A stretch of 64,000 nt of DNA from Pseudochrobactrum kiredjianiae (GCF_030362795.1 NZ_JAUCBM010000005.1:1-64000), one strand, 5' to 3'. Shown: positions 30,031 through 39,289, counted from the first letter of the stretch. The notes: generated from the letters alone by a model not told the origin. Translations and numbers: made by a program.

Positions 30031-32958
30031 TTATTCAGCAGCCAGTGTTTTTCCGTCCGGACGGCGTTCCAGCAGTTCTTTGAGGAAATGGCCGGTATAA
30101 GAGCGCGGTTCGGCCACAATATCTTCCGGCCGACCAACCGCAACGATTTCACCGCCACCATCACCGCCTTCCGGTCCCAGATCGAGCACCCAGTCAGCGG
30201 TTTTGATGACTTCGAGATTGTGCTCAATCACGGCAACCGTATTACCCTGATCGACCAGTTCATGCAGCACTTCCAGAAGTTTGGCAACGTCATGGAAATG
30301 CAGGCCGGTTGTCGGCTCATCAAGAATATACAATGTCTTGCCGGTTGCGCGACGGGACAGTTCTTTAGCAAGCTTAACACGCTGGGCTTCACCACCGGAG
30401 AGGGTGGTCGCCTGCTGGCCGATCTTAATATAGCCGAGGCCGACACGGTGCAGGGTTTCCATCTTGTCACGGATACTCGGCACCGCAGAGAAGAACTCTA
30501 CGCCTTCTTCAACCGTCATATCAAGAACATCGGCGATGCTTTTGCCTTTAAACAGAACTTCCAGTGTTTCACGATTATAGCGTTTGCCGTTACAGACATC
30601 GCAAGTCACGTAAACATCGGGCAGAAAGTGCATTTCAATCTTGATAACACCGTCACCCTGACAGGCTTCACAGCGTCCGCCTTTGACGTTGAATGAGAAA
30701 CGGCCAGGCTGATAGCCACGTGTCTTGGCTTCCGGCAGACCGGCAAACCAGTCGCGGATTGGGGTGAAAGCACCGGTATAGGTTGCTGGGTTGGAACGCG
30801 GTGTGCGGCCGATTGGTGACTGATCAATATCAATCACCTTGTCGAGCAGTTCCAGACCTTCAATCCGGTCATGTTCGGCCGGATGTTCGCGGGAGCCCAT
30901 GATTTTGCGTGAGGCAGCTTTATACAGGGTTTCAATCAGGAAGGTGGACTTACCGCCACCGGATACTCCGGTTACAGCTGTGAAAGTGCCGAGCGGAATT
31001 TCACCTGTTACGTTTTTAAGATTATTGGCACGGGCACCAACAACTTTAATACGCTTGGATTTGGTGATCTTGCGGCGTTCTGCGGGAACCATAACCTGCA
31101 ATGCGCCGGACAGATATTTGCCGGTGATCGAATTTGGATTGTTTATCACTTCGGACGGCGTGCCCTTAGCAATAATCTGACCACCATGAACACCTGCAGC
31201 CGGACCAATATCAACGACATAGTCGGCAGTGAGAATAGCATCTTCATCATGCTCAACCACAATCACGGTATTGCCGAGATCACGTAGATGACGCAGTGTG
31301 TCGAGCAGACGGGCATTGTCGCGCTGATGCAAGCCAATGGATGGCTCATCAAGCACATAGAGAACGCCGGTGAGACCGGAGCCGATCTGCGAGGCCAGAC
31401 GAATACGCTGGCTTTCACCACCAGACAGGGTGCCGGAATTACGCGACAGTGACAGATAATCCAGTCCGACATCGTTGAGGAAGCGCAGGCGTTCACGGAT
31501 TTCTTTCAGAATACGAGCAGCAATTTCGTTCTGCTTGTCATTGAATTGCTGGTCGATGGTGCTGAACCACTGGTCAGCATTGCGGATCGACATTTCTGTC
31601 AGCTGGCCGATATGCATCTTGCCGACTTTAACCGCCAATGCTTCCGGTTTCAGACGATAGCCTGCGCAAGCCGGACAAGGCGTGGCCGACATATAGCGCT
31701 CAATCTCTTCACGCGACCAGTTGGAGTCCGTCTCCTTCCAACGGCGTTGCAAATTAGGAATAACACCTTCAAACGTCTTAGTGGTTTCGTAAGAACGTGA
31801 GCTGTCCTTATAGACAAAGGTAATTTCTTTACCCTTGGTGCCATGAAGCACAGCTTTTTTGGCATCTTCACTCAAATCCTGCCACTTATCTGTCAGTTTG
31901 AAACCAAAGGCTTTGCCCAGCGCTTCCAAAGTCTGATTATAATAAGGCGATGAGGATTTTGCCCAAGGCGCGATTGCCCCGTCTTTCATGCGCAGAGTTT
32001 CATCCGGCACAATCAAATTTGGGTCAATTGCCTGCTGTGAGCCAAGACCATCGCAGGTCGGGCAGGCACCAAACGGGTTGTTGAAGGAGAACAGGCGCGG
32101 CTCGATCTCGGCAATGGTAAAGCCGGAGACAGGACAAGCGAACTTCTCCGAGAACAACACGCGCTCATGGGTCTCATTCTTTGATTTATTGACGCTGTCT
32201 GCTGCGGTTGCTTCCGGTGGCAGCGGCTTGTCTGCGAATTCAGCAATGGCCAGACCTTCAGCCAGTTGCAGACAGGTTTCCAGACTGTCTGCCAGACGTG
32301 AAGCGAGATCAGGGCGCACCACAACGCGGTCGACCACCACATCAATATCGTGCTTGTATTTCTTGTCCAGTACCGGTGCATCGGCGATTTCATAGAATTC
32401 GCCGTCAATCTTGACGCGCTGGAAGCCTTTTTTCTGCAACTCAGCCAGTTCTTTACGGTATTCACCCTTACGGCCGCGCACAATTGGCGCCATAATAAAG
32501 AGGCGGGTGCCTTCTTCAAAGGTCATAACGCGGTCAACCATCTGGCTGACTGTCTGGCTCTCGATCGGCAGGCCGGTTGCAGGGGAATAAGGAATACCGA
32601 CACGCGCATAGAGCAGGCGCAGATAATCGTAAATCTCGGTGACAGTACCGACCGTTGAGCGCGGATTGCGGCTGGTGGTTTTCTGCTCAATGGAAATAGC
32701 AGGAGACAGACCATCAATCTGGTCGACATCCGGCTTTTGCATCATCTCCAAAAACTGGCGCGCATAAGCTGAGAGACTTTCGACATAACGACGCTGACCT
32801 TCCGCATAGATCGTATCGAAAGCGAGCGACGATTTACCCGAGCCGGATAGACCGGTCATGACGATCAGCTTGTCACGAGGCAGATCGATGTCAATATTTT
32901 TCAGATTATGTTCGCGGGCGCCGCGAATGGAGATAAATTTTTGATCGCTCATCAGCAT
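30031..32958 (-). CDS. uvrA: Excinuclease ABC subunit A
   Basis: UvrA recognises DNA lesions and loads UvrB in nucleotide excision repair. The 975 residues contain two ABC ATPase halves: Walker [10 protein letters not shown] near residue 37 with signature LSGGESQR, and Walker [10 protein letters not shown] near residue 660 with signature LSGGEAQR. The zinc-binding region [14 protein letters not shown] followed by [10 protein letters not shown] is intact. Two ATGs are possible, at 32958 and 32952; the second gives the usual [17 protein letters not shown] start. A LexA-type box lies about 200 bp upstream. Confidence 0.97.
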   Translation of the reverse strand: MLMSDQKFISIRGAREHNLKNIDIDLPRDKLIVMTGLSGSGKSSLAFDTIYAEGQRRYVESLSAYARQFLEMMQKPDVDQIDGLSPAISIEQKTTSRNPRSTVGTVTEIYDYLRLLYARVGIPYSPATGLPIESQTVSQMVDRVMTFEEGTRLFIMAPIVRGRKGEYRKELAELQKKGFQRVKIDGEFYEIADAPVLDKKYKHDIDVVVDRVVVRPDLASRLADSLETCLQLAEGLAIAEFADKPLPPEATAADSVNKSKNETHERVLFSEKFACPVSGFTIAEIEPRLFSFNNPFGACPTCDGLGSQQAIDPNLIVPDETLRMKDGAIAPWAKSSSPYYNQTLEALGKAFGFKLTDKWQDLSEDAKKAVLHGTKGKEITFVYKDSSRSYETTKTFEGVIPNLQRRWKETDSNWSREEIERYMSATPCPACAGYRLKPEALAVKVGKMHIGQLTEMSIRNADQWFSTIDQQFNDKQNEIAARILKEIRERLRFLNDVGLDYLSLSRNSGTLSGGESQRIRLASQIGSGLTGVLYVLDEPSIGLHQRDNARLLDTLRHLRDLGNTVIVVEHDEDAILTADYVVDIGPAAGVHGGQIIAKGTPSEVINNPNSITGKYLSGALQVMVPAERRKITKSKRIKVVGARANNLKNVTGEIPLGTFTAVTGVSGGGKSTFLIETLYKAASRKIMGSREHPAEHDRIEGLELLDKVIDIDQSPIGRTPRSNPATYTGAFTPIRDWFAGLPEAKTRGYQPGRFSFNVKGGRCEACQGDGVIKIEMHFLPDVYVTCDVCNGKRYNRETLEVLFKGKSIADVLDMTVEEGVEFFSAVPSIRDKMETLHRVGLGYIKIGQQATTLSGGEAQRVKLAKELSRRATGKTLYILDEPTTGLHFHDVAKLLEVLHELVDQGNTVAVIEHNLEVIKTADWVLDLGPEGGDGGGEIVAVGRPEDIVAEPRSYTGHFLKELLERRPDGKTLAAE

Positions 32959-33156
32959 TGTGCCTGCGTTGGATGCATAACAATTGGCCGGTTAAATCAG
33001 ACAAGCAGGGGTTACGCTGTCTGCAGCCGAAACTCAGACATTTATATAGGTGCGCTCTGCTTAAACTCAATATTGGCCGGATTTACATAAGAATGATCCT
33101 GCACTGACCTGTAAGAGGACTCATGCAGACCATTCTTTGCTTTGATGTGATTTATA

Positions 33157-33171
33157 GAACAAAATATGAAC
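33157..33171 (-). promoter_or_regulatory. LexA (SOS) box upstream of uvrA
   Basis: GTTC-N7-GTTC, the alphaproteobacterial LexA consensus, reads exactly on the minus strand (GTTCATATTTTGTTC). It is 199 bp before the uvrA ATG at 32958. uvrA is SOS-controlled in relatives such as Rhizobium. The distance is longer than usual, so it could instead act on the unit to its right, whose TATAAT is about 77 bp away. Confidence 0.6.
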
Positions 33172-33247
33172 CTAAGTCCAGTCAGATTCTGAAACTGAGG
33201 TGAGGGAACTGGTATTTCTAATCTAAGCTCATCAAATAATGATGTAA

Positions 33248-33253
33248 TATAAT
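33248..33253 (+). promoter_or_regulatory. Candidate -10 element of the 33.3-kb RNA unit
   Basis: A perfect TATAAT occurs about 20 bp before the structured region that begins at 33271. No good -35 hexamer is present 17 bp upstream, so activity is uncertain. Confidence 0.35.
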
Positions 33254-33414
33254 GTGAAAAGCTGTGAGTTGACGGTCAGGCTTACGGGGAGCACACTGAA
33301 ACTGTCTTCAGCTCCAGCGGAGGAAAGGGGCTACCAGTCCCGAATTGCTGAAGACGGGCAGAAGCCCAGACAGGAAACTATTCTGTTCTGCGCGCAAACA
33401 GGAGGAATATAAGG

Positions 33415-33438
33415 ATGAGTCCACCTGACCATGCATGA
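33415..33438 (+). CDS. Seven-codon leader-like open frame
   Basis: AGGAGGA at 33400-33406 stands 8 bp before an ATG that opens the frame MSPPDHA and stops at once. The ribosome binding site is among the best in the window, and codons 4-6 form the 3' strand of the closing helix of the RNA domain, so a translating ribosome would open that helix. This could be a regulatory leader peptide or the relic of a lost gene. Confidence 0.3.
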   Translation: MSPPDHA

Positions 33439-33788
33439 CGATATTTTATCGTCGAAAATTAATGTTTTTTCTGAGACTACCGGATTTCTAAAAGAGCTAT
33501 CTGAAAAATAGTTTGAATAGAATGGTCAATGACGGAATTTACCTGTCTGAATGCTTCGGCAACAGATGACGCAGTTTCGGATTTGCTGAAAGTGGTACGG
33601 TTCTGAAAATTATGGCTGAATGCCATATCTGCGGTTCGGAACCTGACTGTCACAAATGAAAGTTGAAGTGTGGTTTTACTGAAAGAGCAACAATTTATCT
33701 CTACTGCAAATAAACTGCTTTCATGGCAGATGTTTGAAAACTTGTCGGCGAATGACTACCGGCATAATGGGATGAACCCCAATCAAAA

Positions 33789-33827
33789 GCCCTGCGCGCC
33801 AAAATAAGTGAGCGGCAGGGCATTTTT
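33789..33827 (+). terminator. Terminator of the 33.3-kb RNA unit
   Basis: GCCCTGC and GCAGGGC form a GC-rich stem, with CGC/GCG pairing inside, followed by ATTTTTGTATTTTTT. No protein gene ends nearby on this strand, so the terminator itself points to a non-coding transcript from the left. Confidence 0.75.
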
Positions 33828-33970
33828 GTATTTTTTATTCTAATTGTTTCCGCGCGCATGAACTGCCGCTCTACTTATCTCTCCCCAACATAGCGATGAT
33901 GACATAAACCTGCGGGCAGCGGCGGGATGAAAGCAATTGCGCGGATAAATTTGCGGTGCTTATATGCTCT

Positions 33971-34059
33971 AGAGCGCCGTGTGCCATACTTGGCACACAA
34001 AGGTCGCTCTAACACTTTAAAATTAGAGCATAATTTTTCCTTAAAAGGAATTATGCTCT
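33971..34059. repeat. Palindromic repeat, family A
   Basis: Reference copy of the family: a 40-nt hairpin with AGAGCG/CGCTCT ends and inner GTGTGCCA/TGGCACAC stem (33971-34010), a 14-nt AACACTTTAAAATT linker, and a second hairpin AGAGCATAATT/AATTATGCTCT (34025-34059). It lies in non-coding sequence upstream of the P1 peptidase gene. Confidence 0.78.
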
Positions 34060-34207
34060 AGGCGGTATCGGGGAGCATGACGACATACCGCCACGGAGGG
34101 TTCTCAAAAATCAGGACAAAGACGCTGTTTTTGTCTGTAACAGTTTCGTGCTGAGGTGGCTCCTGCCTTGGCTGAAATCGTTGGATTGCAGAATATGGAA
34201 ATTATTA

Positions 34208-35323
34208 ATGACAAGCACATCGCATAAACCGCGCGCACGCGATCTCGGTATTCCGTTTACAGGCACAACAGGCCCGAATAACGCCATTACCGATGTTGAA
34301 GGCGTGACCGTCGGTTATTCGACGATTATCGAGGGCGAGGGCAAGCTTGAAACCGGCAAAGGGCCTGCGCGCACCGGTGTCACGGCTATTCTGCCGCGCG
34401 GAAAGACATTTAATCCGGTTTTTGCCGGCTGGACATCTTTCAACGGTAATGGCGAGATGACCGGTACGACATGGATTGAGGAGAGCGGTTTTCTCGAAGG
34501 GCCGATAGCGATCACCAATACGCATAGTGTGGGTGTGGTGCGAGATTCCGTGGTGTCTTGGTTGATTGATAATAATCTGACAGGGCCGCATTTCAAGGAC
34601 TTGTACTGGCTGCTGCCGGTGGTTGCTGAAACATGGGACGGTATCCTCAACGATATCAACGGCATGCATGTGAAGAAAGAGCATGTCTATGCCGCGCTGG
34701 ATAGTGCAACGGGTGGCAAAATTGCTGAAGGTAATGTCGGCGGCGGCACCGGCATGAATCTGTTTCATTTTAAAGGTGGTACCGGCACTTCATCGCGCAA
34801 GCTGAGTGAAGATGAAGGCGATTATACTGTTGGTGTGCTGGTACAGGGCAATTTCGGCAGACGGCAGGATCTGATGATTGCCGGTGTGCCGGTTGGTGAG
34901 GAAATCACCGAGCTGATGCAGGATACATCCTGGACACGTGAAGAGAGCGGCTCGATTATCGTTGTCGTGGCAACGGATGCGCCGCTGTTGCCGCATCAAC
35001 TCAAGCGGTTGACTCGCCGTGTCTCCGTCGGTCTTGGCCGTGTCGGTGGTTTTGGTGCCAATGGCAGCGGAGATATTTTCATTGCCTTCTCAACGGCCAA
35101 TCCTGATGCCTATAGCCGAGAAACAAACAGCCAGTTGGAGATGGTCTCCAATCATAAAATGGATCCGCTTATTCATGCCACAGCCTTGGCTACGGAAGAA
35201 GCGATTATCAATGCGATGATTGCTGCGGAAACAATGAAAGGGCGGGATGATAATATCTCTTACGCACTTCCACATGACCGGCTTGTTGAAGTGATGAAAA
35301 AATATAACAGGCTCAGGAAATAA
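34208..35323 (+). CDS. P1-family (DmpA/BapA-like) N-terminal-nucleophile aminopeptidase
   Basis: This family of beta-peptidyl or D-/L-aminopeptidases matures by self-cleavage before a Ser that becomes the nucleophile. With the start at 34208 the protein has 371 residues and begins near PRARDLGIPFTGTTGPNNAITDV (residues 8-30). The segment GD-YTVGVLVQGNFG (about 204-217) and GSIIVVVATDAPLLP (from 248) are family signatures; the predicted cut is between G248 and S249, matching Gly249-Ser250 in DmpA. The frame extends upstream to a GTG at 34148, but those 20 residues are not expected. No signal peptide is seen. The natural substrate is unknown. Confidence 0.87.
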   Translation: MTSTSHKPRARDLGIPFTGTTGPNNAITDVEGVTVGYSTIIEGEGKLETGKGPARTGVTAILPRGKTFNPVFAGWTSFNGNGEMTGTTWIEESGFLEGPIAITNTHSVGVVRDSVVSWLIDNNLTGPHFKDLYWLLPVVAETWDGILNDINGMHVKKEHVYAALDSATGGKIAEGNVGGGTGMNLFHFKGGTGTSSRKLSEDEGDYTVGVLVQGNFGRRQDLMIAGVPVGEEITELMQDTSWTREESGSIIVVVATDAPLLPHQLKRLTRRVSVGLGRVGGFGANGSGDIFIAFSTANPDAYSRETNSQLEMVSNHKMDPLIHATALATEEAIINAMIAAETMKGRDDNISYALPHDRLVEVMKKYNRLRK

Positions 35324-35335
35324 CGATTTATAATT

Positions 35336-35365
35336 GAAGAGGCGGCTGAAAAGCCGCTTCTTTGT
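35336..35365 (+). terminator. Terminator after the P1 peptidase gene
   Basis: GAAGAGGCGGCT pairs with AGCCGCTTCTTT around a GAAA loop, 13 bp after the stop codon, followed by a short T-rich stretch. Confidence 0.75.
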
Positions 35366-35400
35366 TGCGATCAGGGACGGTTCGCTTTATTCGATGCTAT

Positions 35401-35500
35401 CGAGCGCCGTGTGCCAGACTTGGCACACAAAGGTCGCTCGAGCACTTAAAAATTAAAGTACAATTCCTTAAACTGATCCTAGTTTAAGGAATTGTACTTT
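35401..35500. repeat. Palindromic repeat, family A, with compensating changes
   Basis: The first hairpin (35401-35440) differs from the reference copy in its end pair, C-G instead of A-T, with both partners changed. The second (35455-35500) is a perfect 20-bp stem with a GATCCT loop whose ends read AAAGTACAATT/AATTGTACTTT; three positions differ from the reference and each is matched by its partner. It lies between the P1 peptidase gene and ttcA. Confidence 0.78.
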
Positions 35501-35528
35501 AACAGCAGTTTTTGCAGCAGAGATATCT

Positions 35529-36500
35529 ATGAATATTCACGACACCACGCTGAATGGCGGCACAACCTCAACCGTGCAGGATAAAGCAGAACAATCCGCG
35601 CCGGTTTCTGGTATCAGTCAGGAACTGGATGATTATGCATCCATGAGTGATGAGGATATGGGCGGCGATGGTTGTCATCCGCTGTTCCGCAATGTGCCGT
35701 CCTCGGTGGGCTTCAACAAGCTGCGTAAGCGTTTGCTGCGCCAGACCCGTCAGGCGATGGATGATTTCGCCATGGTGCGTCCGGGCGATCGTTGGTTGGT
35801 TGCGCTTTCTGGCGGCAAGGATTCCTATGGCCTCTTGGCTCTGCTGCTTGATCTGAAATGGCGTGGTTTGCTGCCGGCCGATCTGATTGCCTGCAATCTC
35901 GATCAGGGACAGCCGAATTTTCCGAAACATATTTTGCCGGATTATCTGACCAAAAATCAGATACCACACCGTATTGAATATCAAGATACCTATTCGATCG
36001 TGACGGATAAGGTGCCGGAAACTCAAACCTATTGTGCGCTTTGTTCGCGTTTGCGCCGTGGTAATCTCTACCGCGTTGCGCGTGAAGAGGGGTGCTCGGC
36101 GCTGGTGCTTGGTCATCACCGCGAAGATATTCTCGAAACCTTTTTCATGAATTTCTTTCATGGTGGTCGTCTGGCTTCAATGCCGCCGAAACTGCTCAAT
36201 GATGAGGGCGATTTGCTGGTCTTGCGCCCATTAGCCTATGCAGCGGAAGATGATCTGGCAAAACTCGCCACAGCGATGGAATTCCCGATCATCCCTTGCG
36301 ATCTCTGCGGCAGTCAGGACGGCTTGCAGCGCAATATGATGAAGGCCATGCTGACCGATATTGAAAAGCGTATGCCAGGTCGTAAAGATACGATGATCCG
36401 CGCGCTGGCCAATGTGCGACCGAGCCATTTGCTGGATCGTAAGATTTTTGACTTTGCGTCACTGGTAGCACCGGAACACATATCTCCCTCAGAAGAATAA
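35529..36500 (+). CDS. ttcA: tRNA 2-thiocytidine biosynthesis protein TtcA
   Basis: Thiolates C32 of certain tRNAs using ATP and an iron-sulfur cluster. The PP-loop SGGKDS is at residues 94-99. The cluster ligands are visible as YCALC and, further on, CDLCGSQ. The [20 protein letters not shown] segment is typical of TtcA. The N-terminus is extended by about 45 acidic residues compared with E. coli. It is followed after 12 bp by an inositol-monophosphatase-family gene, probably in the same transcript. Confidence 0.95.
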   Translation: MNIHDTTLNGGTTSTVQDKAEQSAPVSGISQELDDYASMSDEDMGGDGCHPLFRNVPSSVGFNKLRKRLLRQTRQAMDDFAMVRPGDRWLVALSGGKDSYGLLALLLDLKWRGLLPADLIACNLDQGQPNFPKHILPDYLTKNQIPHRIEYQDTYSIVTDKVPETQTYCALCSRLRRGNLYRVAREEGCSALVLGHHREDILETFFMNFFHGGRLASMPPKLLNDEGDLLVLRPLAYAAEDDLAKLATAMEFPIIPCDLCGSQDGLQRNMMKAMLTDIEKRMPGRKDTMIRALANVRPSHLLDRKIFDFASLVAPEHISPSEE

Positions 36501-36512
36501 CGGAAGCAGACT

Positions 36513-37337
36513 ATGTTTGATCATCACGAGATTAACTGGCTGGCTGATTTGCTCAGTTCGACCGCTGATACTGAAATTCTGCCGCGTTTTCGCCGGTTGG
36601 ACAGCAGTGATATTCGCCAGAAAACCTCGGCTGCTGATCTGGTCACTGAGGCTGATATCAATTCGGAAAAGGTTATCGCGGCTGCTCTACGCGAGCGTTT
36701 TGCCGGTGCGATGATTGTGGGTGAGGAAGCATGCAGTGATAATCCGGTTTTGCTGGATGGATTGAGCACGGCTGATCTGGCATTTACCATTGATCCGGTG
36801 GATGGCACGTTTAATTTCGCATCGGGTGTGCCGCTGTTTGGTGTCATGCTTTCCGTGAATATCAAAGGTGAGACCGTTGCCGGTATCATCTATGACCCGA
36901 TGGGGCGTGACTGGCTGATCGGCGTTAAAGGCGCCGGCAGTTATGTCCGCCGTGCCGATGGCAGTGAACATAAAGTGCGTGTTGCTGATGCTCCGCCATT
37001 GAACCAGATGACTGGTTGCGTGTCATGGCAATATTTGCCGGAGCCGGATCGCACGCTGGTTGCCGGTAATCAGGCGAAATTTCTCTCGCATCTCGGCTAT
37101 CGCTGTGCAGCGCATGAATATCGTGTGATTGCTACCGGTTTTGCGCATTTCGCGGTTTATAACAAGCTGATGCCTTGGGATCATCTGCCTGGCAATCTGA
37201 TCCATCAGGAGGCCGGTGGCTATACCGCACGGCTCGACGGCAGTGCCTATAAGCCGGGTCATGTGGATGGTGGTTTGATTGTCGCGCCGGATGCAGATAG
37301 CTGGAAGGCGATCAAGCAGGCGCTGTGGCAGAAGTAA
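36513..37337 (+). CDS. Inositol monophosphatase family phosphatase
   Basis: A magnesium-dependent phosphatase of the SuhB/CysQ/HisN superfamily. The 274 residues contain the metal motif GEEAC, the core DPVDGTFNFASG and near the C-terminus the W-D pair in PWDHLPGNLIHQEAGG. Substrate could be inositol phosphate, PAP or histidinol phosphate; the sequence alone does not decide. It lies 12 bp after ttcA and is closed by a repeat element. Confidence 0.88.
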   Translation: MFDHHEINWLADLLSSTADTEILPRFRRLDSSDIRQKTSAADLVTEADINSEKVIAAALRERFAGAMIVGEEACSDNPVLLDGLSTADLAFTIDPVDGTFNFASGVPLFGVMLSVNIKGETVAGIIYDPMGRDWLIGVKGAGSYVRRADGSEHKVRVADAPPLNQMTGCVSWQYLPEPDRTLVAGNQAKFLSHLGYRCAAHEYRVIATGFAHFAVYNKLMPWDHLPGNLIHQEAGGYTARLDGSAYKPGHVDGGLIVAPDADSWKAIKQALWQK

Positions 37338-37368
37338 CTGTTATCATTTATAAAAAAAAGTGGCCGCT

Positions 37369-37467
37369 AGAGCATTTCCAGTTTAAATTAAACCATTGGA
37401 AATGCTCTATCAATTTGCTGTTACGCGCATCTTATCCGAAAACCGGTTTCCACTTTTCGGGATGCGC
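37369..37467. repeat. Composite palindromic repeat between convergent genes
   Basis: A 40-nt hairpin with AGAGCATTT/AAATGCTCT ends (37369-37408) and, after a 16-nt linker, a second hairpin GCGCATC...GATGCGC containing CCGAAAACCGG (37425-37467). Same layout and linker as 27658-27756. The second hairpin resembles a palindrome that is very common in Rhizobiales genomes. Confidence 0.75.
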
Positions 37468-37491
37468 TTTAAGCGGGCGTTTTTATTCGTA

Positions 37492-38781
37492 TCATTTCTC
37501 AATCACATGCTGTGGTGACGGAGAAACCGCACGGAACAATTGTCCCTTTTCCGCGATCAGTACAAAAATCATCGCAATGGCACCGACGATGAAATAGCCG
37601 AGAGCCATCGGAACTGTTGTGCCGTTGAAGGACTGGCCTATCAGCATGCCAATAGCAGCACCGGTTAGTGATTGTACGAAGCCCAGCACCGACGAGGCGG
37701 TTCCTGCAACTTGACCGAGCGGTTCCATGGCCAAGGCATTGAAGTTACCGCCGATTGAGCCGAAGCAGAACATGATCAAGGCGAAGATCACGATATAAAT
37801 CGGAAACGGCACCGGACCATCAAGAAATGCCGATAACAAAAACAGCAACAGGCTGAGGCTGATAAATGTAATCAGCAGCGTTTGCGAAATACGTCGCATC
37901 CCGTAGCGGCCAACCATGCGCGAGTTGAGGAAGGCCGACAGCGCCATGAAAGCTGCAACAGCGGCAAATGCCAGCGGAAAGCCACGGCCCAGATCATAAA
38001 TGCCGACATAAATCTGCTGGGCTGAGTTGATGAAGCCGAACAGCGAGCCGAGCATGAAAGATGCAGCCAGCGTGTAGCAGAATGCCACACGATTGCCGAT
38101 CACAATGCCAAAACCGCTGATAACAGACTTGGCTGTGAACGGGCGACGGTTTTCCGGTGCAAGTGTTTCCGGCATACGGGCGTAAGCCCAAAAGCCGATT
38201 GCACAGGCAAAAAAGGCCATGAAGCCGAAGATCATATGCCATTCGGAGAAGAACAGAATGACTTCACCGGTTGCTGGTGCAATTACTGGCACAATCATAA
38301 AGACCATCATTGCCAGCGACATAATTTCAGCCATAGCGCGGCCGGAATAGCGGTCGCGGACAATAGAGACTGTCATGACGCGGGTTGCCGCGGCACCGAT
38401 ACCTTGCAGGAAGCGCAAGGCCAGCAGCATATTGAATTCAGGCACCCAGACGCAGGCCAGCGAAGTGACGATATAGATACCAATACCGATCAGCAGCGGT
38501 TTTTTACGACCAAAACGATCACTGATCGGGCCATAAAATAGCTGCGAGATAGCAAAACCGAACAGATAGACTGTAACGACATATTGGTGATGGTTTGGTG
38601 TGAGAACACCAAGAGATGAGCCGATTTCTGACAGAGCAGGCAGCATGACATCAATGGCCAGAGCATTGATCGCCATCAGCGCTGCGATGAGGGCAATAAA
38701 TTCTACCTTGGATAGTTTAAATCCGTCAGTAGCTTGTTTGCCGGATGCAGATGCTACACCTGCGGGGAATTCACTTTTCAT
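37492..38781 (-). CDS. Bcr/CflA-type MFS multidrug efflux protein
   Basis: An inner-membrane proton antiporter of the major facilitator superfamily. The 429 residues hold about 12 hydrophobic segments. The loop 2-3 motif GPISDRFGRKKPLL and the segment RFLQGIGAAATRVMTVSIVRDRY (about residues 126-148) are characteristic of the Bcr/CflA group. It stands alone, convergent with the inositol-monophosphatase-family gene. Which compound is exported cannot be told. Confidence 0.87.
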   Translation of the reverse strand: MKSEFPAGVASASGKQATDGFKLSKVEFIALIAALMAINALAIDVMLPALSEIGSSLGVLTPNHHQYVVTVYLFGFAISQLFYGPISDRFGRKKPLLIGIGIYIVTSLACVWVPEFNMLLALRFLQGIGAAATRVMTVSIVRDRYSGRAMAEIMSLAMMVFMIVPVIAPATGEVILFFSEWHMIFGFMAFFACAIGFWAYARMPETLAPENRRPFTAKSVISGFGIVIGNRVAFCYTLAASFMLGSLFGFINSAQQIYVGIYDLGRGFPLAFAAVAAFMALSAFLNSRMVGRYGMRRISQTLLITFISLSLLLFLLSAFLDGPVPFPIYIVIFALIMFCFGSIGGNFNALAMEPLGQVAGTASSVLGFVQSLTGAAIGMLIGQSFNGTTVPMALGYFIVGAIAMIFVLIAEKGQLFRAVSPSPQHVIEK

Positions 38782-39289
38782 TTGTTATCATGCCTTATCC
38801 GGCCAGAAATAATGCCGGAAAAATATATTTGCGGATCAGCACCAGCAGCTTGATGATGGCAATATCTGTACTGATATTGTCTTGGCCGGAGACTGAAGCG
38901 ATACTCCGCAAACAGCCGAAACCGGTTTATTACGGAGCAGAAATATTCTGAACAGCGACAGGCAAAAACAGCCCGTTATCAGCTGAACTCTGGAGGTGGC
39001 GAAAGCCGTGCAACCTCAAAAATGGTTGCAGGGGCGTTCGCAATTTTGTTGCCTGAAACATCAGGGAAGCATTCAATCGCAGCATTAAGACGCACCCGTT
39101 TAAAGGCGGTGCTGCAGTTAAATACTGTTTGAAAATGTTTAATCCGGATAAACTGTTCGCTGTATCCGTGGGTTGTAAAACCCGGATTTTCTGCGAAGCA
39201 GTCATATAAACCGGTATATTCCAACATATAGGGATTTACGCAGAGCGCAATCTGGCCGGAATGATAAATTCTATTTAATAGTTTAAATG
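38782..39289. other. Gap of about 500 bp upstream of the bcr-like gene
   Basis: Between the bcr-like gene and the terminator of grxD. It holds a possible small gene on the minus strand (38979-39227) and otherwise no clear feature. Confidence 0.35.
38979..39227 (-). CDS. Possible small hypothetical protein
   Basis: An 82-codon frame beginning MLEYTGLYDCFAENPGF and ending RLSPPPEFS. The codon choice looks like that of neighbouring genes, but there is no ribosome binding site before the ATG, no known domain, and another frame on the same strand overlaps it. It could be a genuine small gene or the remnant of a larger one. I do not recognise it. Confidence 0.25.
   Translation of the reverse strand: MLEYTGLYDCFAENPGFTTHGYSEQFIRIKHFQTVFNCSTAFKRVRLNAAIECFPDVSGNKIANAPATIFEVARLSPPPEFS

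Larger units (their letters stand above)
33260..33827 (+). ncRNA. Candidate structured RNA transcript of unknown family
   Basis: About 570 bp with no open frame of useful length, bounded by a TATAAT and a strong terminator. The 5' part folds into a closed domain: GGTCAGG (33274-33280) pairs with CCTGACC (33424-33430). Inside are a 9-bp helix GTCTTCAGC/GCTGAAGAC (33304-33312 with 33347-33355), a GGGC-AGAA-GCCC tetraloop hairpin (33356-33367) and a CAGACAG/CTGTTCTG hairpin. A strong ribosome binding site and a seven-codon frame lie at its 3' side. A hairpin GACGAT/ATCGTC follows (33437-33453). None of the riboswitch, tmRNA, 6S, SRP or RNase P cores I know fits. Transcription is inferred. Confidence 0.4.

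Noticed and set aside
33271-33430. Cobalamin, TPP, FMN, lysine or other known riboswitch, RNase P RNA, tmRNA or 6S RNA
   Set aside because: None of the conserved core segments of these families could be found, and no metabolic gene follows the domain.
33605-33660. Cys-rich short frame (MAECHICGSEPDCHK) as the relic of an HNH nuclease
   Set aside because: Only 15 codons, no neighbouring His-Asn-His pattern and no longer frame in any phase; too little to support a nuclease relic.
38930-39205. 91-codon minus-strand frame overlapping the 82-codon one
   Set aside because: Overlaps in another phase with a less protein-like composition and no ribosome binding site.
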